Assembly: GCA_027491555.1 (NCBI GenBank)
Contig: JAOZGN010000028.1
Coordinates: 1-41,916 of the forward strand
Reading direction: 5' to 3'
Length of the DNA: 41,916 bases
Source of the DNA: Thermoproteota archaeon
GTDB taxonomy: Archaea; Thermoproteota; Korarchaeia; Korarchaeales; Korarchaeaceae
In this document: positions 7,956 through 15,426 of the stretch, piece by piece
Layout of the letters: each line of letters begins with the position of its first letter
Position numbering within the stretch: the first letter of the stretch is position 1
The notes under the pieces: generated by a model
The model's database searches: none
What the model was told of the DNA's origin: nothing
The model's input: only the letters and a program-made list of their open reading frames with translations
Made by a program: the position numbers and the translations under genes

Positions 7956-8174
7956 GGGAGGATCGTCATAACCGACCTGGACGAGCACAGGTACGGGTGG
8001 TTCAGGGAGGAGATGGACGATGTCTGGCTGGAACTCGACCGCCGGCTAGTCGGGAGATGGCTGGAGGAGGCGGGGCTGGGGGAGGTTGAGACGACCTGCG
8101 TGGGGGAGGGTGCTGCGGCGGAGCGCGGAGGGGCCCGCGTGATCGTGTTCCTGGCCAGGGGAGTCAGGCGGTGA
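7956..8174 (+). pseudogene. 3' fragment of a SAM-dependent methyltransferase, copy B
   Basis: After an in-frame stop at 7953-7955, one open frame reads GRIVITDLDEHRYGWFREEM and on through WLEEAGLGEVETTCV to VIVFLARGVRR-stop. This resembles the last about 72 residues of a class I methyltransferase (strand 5 onwards) without the SAM-binding half. There is no start codon or ribosome site. The fragment lies between a VapBC pair and a DUF3800 gene and is homologous to the more decayed copy at 4366-4613. Confidence 0.6.
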
Positions 8175-8297
8175 AAGGAACTGTCGAACTTGCGGAGCGC
8201 TCGGCAGAGCTTTGACCCCATCAGGCCCGGGAACTACCTGAAGAAGGCTCCGAAGCGTGGCGGGAGAAGGTCAAACCGAAGAGTTGAGGTGTGCGCC

Positions 8298-8306
8298 GCA
8301 TATAAT
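8298..8306 (+). promoter_or_regulatory. TATA box of the DUF3800 gene
   Basis: GCATATAATTT is centred about 30 bases before the TTG at 8332 and supports that unusual start codon on a leaderless mRNA. Confidence 0.55.
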
Positions 8307-8331
8307 TTGATGGAGTCAGCGGGGAACTCCG

Positions 8332-9009
8332 TTGGCCCACCTCTTCGTCGACGAGTCCGGCGACCTGGGCTTCAGGCGAATGAGGCACAGGGGCAGCCGG
8401 TACTTTGCAGTGGGGTGGGTCTTCACGGGCTCTGCAGCGAGGCTCAGAAAGGAGATGCAGAGGATCAGGGAGACTCTGAGGGGAAAGGGATACGCAGAGC
8501 CCGAGATAAAGTTCTCATGGAGGAACAGGGCCAAGTTCGACGTCGCCCAGTACGTCCTCCGCAGAGTCGTTGAGAACGAGAGGTTGGAAAGTTTGGTCCT
8601 CGGTGGGCTCGTGCTCGACAAGGATACGGTCAACGGGGACCTGAGGTCCAAGGCGGGTATCCTGAGGAACTACCTGCTGGCGCACCACGTCCTGTGGAGC
8701 GTCCTCAAAGATGCGGGGATAGTCGTGAAGGGGACCCTCACGATAGTGTACGACAGGTCCATGGGCGAGGAGTCAATATGGGAGTTCAACGACTACCTCT
8801 GGAGGAAGCTGAGGTTCACCGAGGAGGCCCTCCACCGACCGCTCGTGAGGCTGAGGATCAAACACGTCGACTCGAGGGCAGATTTGGGGGTTCAACTAGC
8901 CGACCTCGTTGCGGGAGCCCTGAGGGCCGCCTGGGAGCTGGGTGACGACTCTTATCTTTCCGTGATCCGCCCCAAGGTCGGGGCCATCAGAGAACTCTTC
9001 AAGAAATAG
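8332..9009 (+). CDS. DUF3800 family protein
   Basis: A 225-residue protein beginning AHLFVDESGDLGF, the acidic DESGD motif that defines DUF3800. Conserved downstream blocks are TLTIVYDRSMGEESIWEF and IKHVDSRADLGVQLADLVAG near the C-terminus. The family has an RNase H-like fold with conserved acidic residues and is often seen near defence and TA genes; its biochemical activity is not established. The start is TTG, chosen because the DESGD motif normally lies within the first ten residues and a TATA box sits 30 bases upstream. Confidence 0.8.
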   Translation: MAHLFVDESGDLGFRRMRHRGSRYFAVGWVFTGSAARLRKEMQRIRETLRGKGYAEPEIKFSWRNRAKFDVAQYVLRRVVENERLESLVLGGLVLDKDTVNGDLRSKAGILRNYLLAHHVLWSVLKDAGIVVKGTLTIVYDRSMGEESIWEFNDYLWRKLRFTEEALHRPLVRLRIKHVDSRADLGVQLADLVAGALRAAWELGDDSYLSVIRPKVGAIRELFKK

Positions 9010-9092
9010 CGGGTGAGCGGACGCCCGGCATCCCAAGCCGGGCTACCCCAGCCATCATCTGCCGGGCGCCCCAGCTGGCGCTGGGTACCCGC
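9010..9092 (-). ncRNA. Candidate small structured RNA
   Basis: About 83 bases close on themselves: GCGGGT/ACCCGC at the ends, an internal perfect CCCAGC-GCCA-GCTGGG hairpin, and a 7-bp GCCCGGC/GCCGGGC stem around a 7-base loop (TTGGGAT read on the minus strand). A minus-strand TATA-like TTTTTATC at 9116-9123 lies about 28 bases before the first base. The cloverleaf-like look and GGGGTAGCC recall tRNA-Pro(GGG), but there is no T-arm consensus, so I do not call a tRNA. It is convergent with DUF3800. Confidence 0.3.
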
Positions 9093-9140
9093 ATGGTTCA
9101 GGAATATAGAGAGAGATAAAAATTTGTGAAAGGAAATCAC

Positions 9141-9169
9141 TTGACTCACAAGCGATTCTTTTGAGTCAA
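9141..9169. repeat. Inverted repeat
   Basis: TTGACTCA (9141-9148) and TGAGTCAA (9162-9169) form a perfect 8-base inverted repeat separated by 13 bases, between the candidate RNA and a gene-poor stretch. It could be an operator; no owner gene is evident. Confidence 0.35.
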
Positions 9170-9743
9170 TGTCGAGCGAATCTCACGAGCGGATCTCGAT
9201 TTCGCCCAAGCCCATATGAGATTCCTAGTCGCTGGAGCTCGCCCCTCGCTGGAGGAAATCCTCGAGCGCTTGGGGTATCTTCGGGCCTGGGCAATCCCCT
9301 CAAGGGGCTCGCCCCTCACACCAACCTAGGCTTTGGACTCTTCAACGGGGCTTTGAGAGCGCTCAATCAGCTCTCTCCTAAATCGAGGAAACGGGCTATC
9401 GCTCAGAAGGTAAACGACTCGGTCCTGGGTCTCAAGCGCCCGTCAGGGAAGGCCATGATCCACCCTCACTTAGTTGGGCCTGTCCCTCCACCGAGCCGCG
9501 TCCGATGCCTTGGTCCCTCCTGAATCCCCTATCGAGAGCCACGGGGTGGTCCCCTCGAGGCGCTCAGGGGTCGAAGGCGACTACGGCGGCCTGCAGGGCG
9601 ATGGACGGCTGGGAACCCTTGACGGTCGCCTAACCCGTAAGTATTGGATCGGCGAACTGGTGGCCGACGGCACCGGATCCGCGAGGAGGGCTTGACGGGC
9701 CGAGTGAGCCTTTATATCCTCATCAGGGTTCCGATCAGATGGC
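9170..9743. other. Gene-poor stretch
   Basis: No supportable gene. A plus-strand frame stays open at 9161-9523 (including SPKSRKRAIAQKVNDSVLG) but lacks a recognisable family, ribosome site or typical codon use. The right end carries the TATA box TTTATATC (9711-9718) for the small antitoxin-like gene at 9744. Confidence 0.3.
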
Positions 9744-9905
9744 ATGGAATCCCTCATGGCCGAGATCAGGGCCATAAGAAGCATGCTCGAGTACGTAATG
9801 GAGTACGTGATAGGCGTCGAGGAGCCCGAGGAGTGGGAGAAGAGGCTGATCGAGGAGGCCCTCCGGGACGAGACCCTGGGCAGGTTGAGCTGTGGGCGGC
9901 TTTAG
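9744..9905 (+). CDS. Small RelB-like antitoxin
   Basis: A 53-residue acidic helical peptide (MESLMAEIRAIRSMLEYVME, then IGVEEPEEWEKRLIEEALRD). TTTATATC is centred about 29 bases upstream, so the mRNA is probably leaderless. Its end overlaps a broken RelE-type toxin gene by 14 bases, which is the basis for calling it an antitoxin. No DNA-binding domain is visible. Confidence 0.6.
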   Translation: MESLMAEIRAIRSMLEYVMEYVIGVEEPEEWEKRLIEEALRDETLGRLSCGRL

Positions 9906-10136
9906 GCTCGAAGTCAAGGGAAGGGCCCTGAAGGGCATAGAAGAGTTCAGGGAGTACAGGGAGAAGGCTCACAGAGCTGTTCGAGGTTCTCAGGCGGAAC
10001 CCGGTTCCGTTCAGAGAGTTCGACGTGGTGAAGCTGACTGGGGAAGCTCAGGGTCATCTACAAGGTCGACTGGAGCCAGAGGGTAATCACAATACTCGTG
10101 GTGGCCGAGAGAGGCAGGGCCTACGATAGGGTATAA
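9892..10136 (+). pseudogene. Frameshifted RelE-type toxin
   Basis: Three segments in two frames: GFRLEVKGRALKGIEEFREY; then after a one-base shift RLTELFEVLRRNPVPFREFD with VVKLTG; then in another frame KLRVIYKVDWSQRVITILVV and AERGRAYDRV-stop. These are the typical blocks of an archaeal RelE/ParE-fold mRNA interferase. The usual residues between VVKLTG and KLRVIYK are missing, so a small deletion accompanies the frameshifts. The product would be inactive while the antitoxin-like gene upstream is intact. Confidence 0.7.
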
Positions 10137-10149
10137 ACCACTCGTCCAT

Positions 10150-10214
10150 CCATCGCCACGCCCTTGCCCGCCAGCTCGTCCCCCTTCAGCACGCGCTTCC
10201 AGACCGTCTGGGTG
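10150..10214 (-). pseudogene. Fragment of the two-repeat surface protein gene
   Basis: The minus strand reads TQTVWKRVLKGDELAGKGVA, matching PQMVWKRVLRWDGLAGKDVA at the start of repeat 1 in the gene at 14303-15178. Most bases are identical over about 57 positions. Nothing else of that gene is present. The fragment overlaps the truncated end of a DUF5615 gene in another frame, so it marks a rearrangement junction. Confidence 0.55.
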
Positions 10215-10353
10215 CGCCGCGGGCGATCGCCTCGTCGTCCGCTCCCCCGAGTCCGACTTCACCTGGACGCTCGGCGCCACATCCCAACTCCCGGAGGAAG
10301 CTGACCAGAGACGTGGGCAGGTTCTCGTCGATCAGAAACCTGAGCTCACTCAA
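10186..10353 (-). pseudogene. Truncated DUF5615 (PIN-like) toxin
   Basis: Starting with TTG overlapping the DUF433 stop, the frame reads LSELRFLIDENLPTSLVSF, then LRELG and GEVGLGGADDEAIAR, the first half of a DUF5615 protein. It then runs into the surface-protein fragment and stops at 10186-10188 after 55 residues. Compared with the intact copy at 40732-41103 (123 residues), the RILITCDRDFG catalytic half is lost. Confidence 0.65.
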
Positions 10354-10564
10354 GGGCCACCGTTACCTCCGCCCCTGCGAGCTCGGCGGCGTACCTCAGG
10401 GCGGCCCTGACATCTTCAAGGGTGAGCTCGGGGTACTCCCTCAGCATCTCCTCAGGCGTCAGACCCTCCGCCACCAGCCTGACTATCAGCGCGACCGGAA
10501 TCCTCGTCCCCCTTATCACGGGCTGTCCGCCAAGCTTCTTCGGGTTGACCTCGATCCTCTCCAT
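10346..10564 (-). CDS. DUF433 antitoxin
   Basis: 72 residues. VNPKKLGGQPVIRGTRIPV and EGLTPEEMLREYPELTLED are the hallmark blocks of the DUF433 winged-helix family, which pairs with DUF5615 PIN-like toxins. ATG at 10564 (MERIEVNPKK) matches the family N-terminus better than the longer frame. The partner toxin downstream is truncated, so this antitoxin is effectively an orphan. A second, intact DUF433-DUF5615 pair lies at 40481-41103. Confidence 0.8.
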   Translation of the reverse strand: MERIEVNPKKLGGQPVIRGTRIPVALIVRLVAEGLTPEEMLREYPELTLEDVRAALRYAAELAGAEVTVALE

Positions 10565-10833
10565 GTCCCTCAGAGGAGCGAACGCCCCCTGCCTGTTAAG
10601 GTTGCACGAGGACTCCCGCTGCCAAGGTGAAGCGCGACGCCCCCAAATTTCACGTTCCAAGAACGACAGTCCAGTATAGTTAGAGAAGCGAGAGCCTCAC
10701 TGCAGTTCTCTGATGATGACCTTTTACGATAACCTTAACCTTAACGTGATGACCTCACGACCTGGCCGCCTCCGCAAAGCAACGAGGGCGGATGCCCCCG
10801 CCCGAGCGCGGGTCGAAGAAGCGCCGAAGGCCC

Positions 10834-11225
10834 TCATACTCCTACTTTACTCCTCCTAGTCCACCCCGCGAGCACGTCGGCGAGCCGTATCCCCGGAACC
10901 CCCTCGCTGCTCCTCGCCACGACTCGTACTTTGATCCCCGTGAGCCTCCTGACGCCTTCGGCCGAGCCTTGGCGACCTCGTCGGCGTGGGGCGTAACATC
11001 CATCACGACCCGGACAGAGCCACCCCCCCAAGGGGGGTCAGACAGGGCGACCACCGTGGCCTCGACGGCCAGCTGAGCCCTCACCATGGACCAGTCAACG
11101 GGGACATCAGGGTTCTGAGGGAGTACGGGGATGAGTAGCCTGTGGAAGCTCCGGTTGGTCCCGTCCGGTGAGGGAATCCTCGCCTCGCGACCCTCGAATC
11201 GCGGGAGGAGGCTCTCGGTCCTCAT
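10834..11225 (-). pseudogene. Frameshifted gene, possibly DUF3800-like
   Basis: One frame runs LLIPVLPQNPDVPVDWSMV to VRVVMDVTPHADEVAKA. The next frame then continues AEGVRRLTGIKVRVVARSSE and VPGIRLADVLAGWTRR to a stop at 10834. The end recalls DUF3800 (QLADLVAG-type motif), but no DESGD motif is visible at the N-terminus, so the family is a guess. One frameshift near 10960 separates the two parts. Confidence 0.4.
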
Positions 11226-11260
11226 GATTTATTTTCAGTTGGCTCTCAAGCAAGTGGAAG

Positions 11261-12334
11261 TTGAACGCCAGGCTTCGAGTGAGCAGGTTCAAGTCCATCC
11301 GAGAGGCGGACCTGGAGCTCAGGAGGATAAACATCGTGATAGGCCCGCCGGAGTCGGGTAAGTCGAACCTCCTGGAGGCCGCAGCCTCCTTCACCCTGCT
11401 GGGCCAGCTCGAGAATTACAGGAAGTCTGGCCTAGTTAAGAGTTTCGAGAAAGGCGGGGAGGTGGAGCTGAGAAACCTGAGCTCGATTCTGAGGAATCTC
11501 CTCAGGTTTAATAGGATCGAGGACCCATTCTTCATGTTCTCAGTCGACGAGCCGGCCTCGATAAGGCTCGACGTCGACGGCGCCCTGAAGGTCGAGTACT
11601 CCTACGATCCAGAGGTCCTCTGGATCTCCTACGGGCCCATCCGCGACAAAACTGAGAGGGTATTTTCGGTCAGGAAACGGAGAGGAACGCTTTCCGTCAG
11701 CCTCGGCAGATACGCACTCTTAACGGCCGACGAGCTTCTTAAGACCCTGTCGAGGGTCAAGTTCTACAGGTTCTCCGGTCCGAAGAGGTCCGTCAGCTGG
11801 GGCAAGGAGCTCCTGCCCCCGGCCGGTGAGAACCTCATTCACCTGCTGAGCATCAGGGGAAGTTTGAGGGAGGTCGTGTCGTCGATCCTGTCCGACGTTG
11901 GGCTGAAGCTCAGCCTGGAGAGGCCGACGGGGCGGGTCAAGTTCGTCAGACAGCTGGAGACGGGCGAGCTGCTCGAGGTGCCCTGGCACCTGCTCTCGGA
12001 CACCGTCAGGAGGATGATCTTCTTCCTGGCTGCCATGGAGACGAACGAGGACTCCTTCATACTGCTGGAGGAGCCAGAGGCCCACGCCTTCCCCTACTAC
12101 ACGAAGTTCTTGGCCGAGAGGCTGGCGATGGACAGGTCCAACTCCTACCTGATAACCACGCACAACCCGTACTTCCTCGAGACCCTCGTGGACAAGGTCC
12201 CCGACGAAGACCTGACCGTGTACCTGGCCAGGAGAGAGGGGGGCGCGAGCAGGTACTCGCGCGTGGAGGTCTCCGAGATCAGGGACATGATAGTGGAGGG
12301 GGCCGACGTCTTCTTGGAGCTGGGGGCTCGATGA
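11261..12334 (+). CDS. AAA/ABC-type ATPase, OLD-like
   Basis: 357 residues. RVSRFKSIREADLELRRINI opens the ATPase fold, followed by a Walker A GPPESGKSN at residues 28-36. The late Walker B block FILLEEPEAHAFP and the switch ITTHNPYFLETL are characteristic of SMC-like/OLD-family ATPases. It lacks the C-terminal TOPRIM domain of full OLD nucleases. That role may be taken by the next gene, whose ATG overlaps the stop by four bases. The TTG start is supported by an AT box at 11228-11235, about 30 bases upstream. A defence or DNA-repair role is inferred from the family. Confidence 0.75.
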   Translation: MNARLRVSRFKSIREADLELRRINIVIGPPESGKSNLLEAAASFTLLGQLENYRKSGLVKSFEKGGEVELRNLSSILRNLLRFNRIEDPFFMFSVDEPASIRLDVDGALKVEYSYDPEVLWISYGPIRDKTERVFSVRKRRGTLSVSLGRYALLTADELLKTLSRVKFYRFSGPKRSVSWGKELLPPAGENLIHLLSIRGSLREVVSSILSDVGLKLSLERPTGRVKFVRQLETGELLEVPWHLLSDTVRRMIFFLAAMETNEDSFILLEEPEAHAFPYYTKFLAERLAMDRSNSYLITTHNPYFLETLVDKVPDEDLTVYLARREGGASRYSRVEVSEIRDMIVEGADVFLELGAR

Positions 12335-12792
12335 TCTGGGTGGAGTGCTACCCGGACAAGGTGCTCCTCTCTGCCTTGGGGTTTGAGGCGAGGCACCCGA
12401 AGCACGGAGGTAAAGGGAGGGCAATAGGGAGGGCGCGGAGGGGCGGCCTCTGCCTCGTCGACCTAGACCACGAGGGATCCATGCCCAGCCTCTGCGTCAA
12501 GGACGAGGAGAGGTCGAGGCCTGAAAGCGGCGTATGGGTCTTCAGGTGCGGCCACGGCTGGGTCGTTGCCCTGGAGAAAAACCTAGAGGAGTTCCTGGTG
12601 GCGTCGGCCCGGGAGTCTGGAATCAGGCTGGAGGATTACGACCTGAGCAGCAACCCGAAGAGGCTCCACGGCCAGATCAGCACGGTGCACCCTCCCACCG
12701 GGTACAGGAGATGCTTGGAGGATCTATTGAAGAGGGGCGGCGGGAGGTTAAGGGTCCTCGCAGAGGTCTTGAGGGATCTGGCCGGAATGTAG
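12331..12792 (+). CDS. Small TOPRIM-like protein paired with the OLD-like ATPase
   Basis: 153 residues. WVECYPDKVLLSALGF supplies an N-terminal Glu (E5) and LCLVDLDHEGS a DxD pair (D44, D46), the acidic pattern of a TOPRIM domain; I see no closer named family. The C-terminus is helical (LRVLAEVLRDLAGM). Four-base ATGA overlap with the ATPase gene implies stoichiometric coexpression. If correct, this is an OLD-type nuclease split over two genes. A 3' fragment of a homologue lies at 4716-4811. Confidence 0.55.
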   Translation: MIWVECYPDKVLLSALGFEARHPKHGGKGRAIGRARRGGLCLVDLDHEGSMPSLCVKDEERSRPESGVWVFRCGHGWVVALEKNLEEFLVASARESGIRLEDYDLSSNPKRLHGQISTVHPPTGYRRCLEDLLKRGGGRLRVLAEVLRDLAGM

Positions 12793-12886
12793 TCGCCTGG
12801 CGATCTGGGAGAGGTTCAGGGCGGCGGGCGCGCCGGCTCGGTGGCCCTCCAACCTTTTTATGGCCCCTCGGGAGATGGGATGGGGA

Positions 12887-13141
12887 ATGGGAGTGGGAGA
12901 ACGTGTGAAGATCGACGAGAGGTGGAGGATCGTCATCCCAAAGAAGTTCAGGGGAGGGTTGAGGACGGGCGACTCCCTGATAGTTGAGAGGAGGGGGGAC
13001 GTTCTCCTGGTGAGGAAGGAGGGCAGGGAAGAGCTGGTCAGGAGGTTCAAGGAGATAAGACTCAAGGTGGGGGAGGGCAGGGGGAGTTGGGACGCCGAGA
13101 CGGGAAAGCACAGATACGGCGGTGTTAGAGAGGGAGGATAG
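12887..13141 (+). CDS. vapB: AbrB-type antitoxin (VapB)
   Basis: 84 residues. RVKIDERWRIVIPKKFRGGL is an AbrB hairpin, with Trp where Gly or Arg is usual. CTTTTTATG at 12854-12862 is a TATA-like box, about 29 bases before the ATG at 12887, so this is preferred over the in-frame ATGs at 12860 and 12875. It overlaps the following PIN gene by 20 bases. Confidence 0.75.
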   Translation: MGVGERVKIDERWRIVIPKKFRGGLRTGDSLIVERRGDVLLVRKEGREELVRRFKEIRLKVGEGRGSWDAETGKHRYGGVREGG

Positions 13142-13568
13142 TGGACCCGACGTCCTGTCCTACGCCCTGCTGGAGGACCACATAGCGACGCCCTACGCCG
13201 AGCCCATCATTCTGAGGGGCCTCAGAAGGGAACTGGAGTTGAACGTGGCGGGTACTACGATGCTGGAGACTTACAACACCCTGTATTGGTACTACCGGGT
13301 GAGACCGAGGCGGAGGATCCTGGAAAAGCTGGAGGTGATCGCAGAGGGCTTGAACGTCGTGAACGTGCAGGTGGACCTCGGAGTGAGAATGGCCAGGGAG
13401 GAGAACGTCCCGCTGGGCGACGGTTTACTCGTGGCCACGGCCGTGGAGCATGGGATTCCCGTGGTAGTATCCAACGACAGGCACGTCAGGAGACTCGCTG
13501 CCAAGTATGGCCTCATTTTCGAGGATCCGATCCCGGAATCGGTGAGGGGATCCATGGGGGCGCCGTGA
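13122..13568 (+). CDS. vapC: PIN-domain ribonuclease toxin (VapC)
   Basis: 148 residues. The N-terminus (GPDVLSYALLEDH) keeps one early Asp. TTMLETYNTLYWYY has the Glu, LGDGLLVATAVEHG and VSNDRHVRRLAAKYG the C-terminal Asps. The first strand is less canonical than in the other VapC copies here but the acidic set is complete. The GTG start lies within vapB. The pair directly follows the ATPase/TOPRIM operon on the same strand. Confidence 0.8.
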   Translation: MLEREDSGPDVLSYALLEDHIATPYAEPIILRGLRRELELNVAGTTMLETYNTLYWYYRVRPRRRILEKLEVIAEGLNVVNVQVDLGVRMAREENVPLGDGLLVATAVEHGIPVVVSNDRHVRRLAAKYGLIFEDPIPESVRGSMGAP

Positions 13569-14302
13569 GATGAGGTCACCCTGGGGGTTTAACTTCAACT
13601 CCAAGTGATACAACCGATCGGAGGTTTCGCTGGCCGGGCGCGTGCGAAGCTCGCGCGCGACCCAGTCCTCAGGGAGATTGACGGGATCGTGGGGGAATCG
13701 GGGGTCTTCGACCGGCCGCCGTCTCCTTCAGAGGTGGTGGAGCCGCGATCCGAATCTCCTGCGCCTTTGCCGCTTGGAACTCCGGAATTCTTGAGGGTAG
13801 ACTACCCAAGGCCACGAGAGAGGCAAACAGAGCCCTCAAGAGAAGCGCTAATCGCCTCAGCCTCGCGCTGCGGTCGGATGGGAGGTTCCTCTTTCTGGGG
13901 ATCTCGAGAAAGAGGATATCGAGAGGGTGGTACAAGACCTAAAGAATGAGGGAAAATGGGTTTGGGGTATTAGTCTCCCCACACCACGGCACGCACTGGC
14001 ACGACAGCCTCCTCAGCCTTCGCACCGGGTAAACCCTGGTGTCGGTGGGGCCTCTCCTCTGCAGGGGCGTCAAGAGGGAATTCGCTAAGATCCCACGCGC
14101 GGTCCTCACAACCTACATCTCGGGCGACCTTGGAGTCCCGATCGGCCTACTCGACCGGGTTCTCTCGTCAAGGTGTCTGAAGAGAGAGTTTCGAGCCTAC
14201 TTGATATTCCTCGCGCTGCTGAGCGGCTCTGTTCCCTGCAAGCTGGTGCGAGAGGTAGCGCTCTCTCCACAGACCTTCAGCCCGCTCACGGCCCATCTTG
14301 GA
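13569..14302. other. Gap with decayed coding fragments
   Basis: No intact gene. Plus-strand pieces look protein-like but sit in different frames: KATREANRALKRSANRLSLA with LRSDGRFLFLG (about 13815-13900), then DLEKEDIERVVQDLKNEGKW to about 13970. A further open frame at 14039-14230 (FAKIPRAVLTTYISGDLG) has no recognised family. I read this as debris of at least one gene. Confidence 0.35.
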
Positions 14303-15178
14303 TCACCCGCCCGGCCTCTGCATCTCCACCCTGACGCTCCACTCCCGAACGTTCGCACACAAGATCTTCAGGTAGACCTCCTCCGCGTCGTCGTACACGT
14401 AGAATACGCCGCTCCCGGTGTCAGCGTCCATCGAGTACACCAGATCCCCTCTGGAGTCGTAGACTGTTATCGAGAAGATCGAGTACTGGTTCTCGGGCGT
14501 TACTCGCCACTTCACCCTCCAGATCCGCGGGGTCTCAAACTTCTCCGTAGTCTTGTCGTTGGATCCGCTCCAGCTCTTGATCAGCTCCCAGCTGGCGTTC
14601 TTGAACACAGAGCCGAACGGCTCCTCGTCCTCCGGGAGCTCCTCCTCCACCTCCACGTGCCACTGGCAGTTCGCCGATGAGATGTCGAGGTAGTACATAC
14701 CCGGCTCGTGGAAGTAGATGGTGTCCTCCCCCGGGTTGTCGATCATGTAGAGCTCGTAGGGGTAGACCAAGGGCGGCACTATCCTGTAGACGGCGATGCT
14801 GAGGATCGCGAACTCAGATCCCTGCATGCCCCACCTCACCCTCCACGAGTCGGAGGTGATCAGGAAGGCCTCCGTCGCCACGTCCTTGCCAGCCAGGCCG
14901 TCCCACCTCAGCACGCGCTTCCAGACCATCTGGGGCGGCTGAGTGGTAGGCGGGCTCGTCGTGGGAGGGGCGGTGCTCGGCGGAGCCGTGGGTGCCCGGG
15001 TGGTCGGAGGTGGGGTCGGCTCTGGGGACGTCTCGGGCGGGAGCGTGGTATGCGCTGGAGGGGCTGCCGTACCGGCGCCCTCTCCGCTCCCTCCCCCGCC
15101 GCCGAAGATCCCGGCGACCACCACCGCCCCCAGGAACATCAGAAAAAGGAGCAACGTGACCTGTCCAAATCTACCCAT
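14303..15178 (-). CDS. Membrane-anchored surface protein with Thr/Pro linker and two homologous domains
   Basis: 291 residues from the ATG at 15178; a GTG at 15187 is possible. Residues 1-25 are a hydrophobic anchor (VTLLLFLMFLGAVVVAGIF), followed by a Gly run and a Pro/Thr/Ser-rich linker to about residue 84 that is probably glycosylated. Two domains of about 100 residues follow: SDSWRVRWGMQGSEFAILSI in the first matches PRIWRVKWRVTPENQYSIFSI-type sequence in the second, and both begin with a Trp-containing strand before a WDG/WSG motif. The family is unknown to me. TTAAAAG at 15227-15233 read on the minus strand is the likely TATA box. A fragment of repeat 1 lies at 10150-10214. Confidence 0.7.
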   Translation of the reverse strand: MGRFGQVTLLLFLMFLGAVVVAGIFGGGGGSGEGAGTAAPPAHTTLPPETSPEPTPPPTTRAPTAPPSTAPPTTSPPTTQPPQMVWKRVLRWDGLAGKDVATEAFLITSDSWRVRWGMQGSEFAILSIAVYRIVPPLVYPYELYMIDNPGEDTIYFHEPGMYYLDISSANCQWHVEVEEELPEDEEPFGSVFKNASWELIKSWSGSNDKTTEKFETPRIWRVKWRVTPENQYSIFSITVYDSRGDLVYSMDADTGSGVFYVYDDAEEVYLKILCANVREWSVRVEMQRPGG

Positions 15179-15395
15179 GAGGCACACCTGTCCCTGAAGA
15201 GAGGCGAGGGTCGTGGGCGACGTGGCTTAAAAGTCCGTCGCGCAGAATTTTCACGGGAGCCAGTTCCGCTGAAATACCTTCACGCAGGCAAAGTGAAGCG
15301 GCAGACCCCACCCTGTCGGAGGCCGCCCCACCGGGGCGTCGGACCCATCACCGAAGGGGTCACGGGATCACCTTGCACAGCTATCTTTCAGTAGA

Positions 15396-15403
15396 ACTTT
15401 TAA
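15396..15403 (+). promoter_or_regulatory. TATA box of the phosphatase-HD gene
   Basis: ACTTTTAA is centred 27 bases before the ATG at 15427. This rules against the longer open frame starting at 15373, which would begin upstream of the promoter. Confidence 0.6.
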
Positions 15404-15426
15404 CCAAACTGGACCGTGCGGGCTCG

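Noticed and set aside
9010..9092. tRNA-Pro(GGG) because of the 7-base TTGGGAT loop and GGGGTAGCC
   Set aside because: No GTTC-type T-arm, no proper position 8-9 bases and wrong arm lengths; kept only as an unknown structured RNA candidate.
9161..9523. 120-codon plus-strand ORF
   Set aside because: No start signal, family or compositional support; probably chance or debris.
10705..10755. Box C/D guide RNA from TGATGATGA and GTGATGA motifs
   Set aside because: No CTGA D or D' boxes at usable positions.
12677..13111. Minus-strand 144-codon ORF over the TOPRIM tail and vapB
   Set aside because: Antisense shadow of two better supported genes.
13605..13949. FAD-linked oxidase N-terminus (VLREIDGIVGESGVFDRP-type resemblance)
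   Set aside because: The match is short, the frame loses sense within 50 codons and there is no FAD-binding PxG block.
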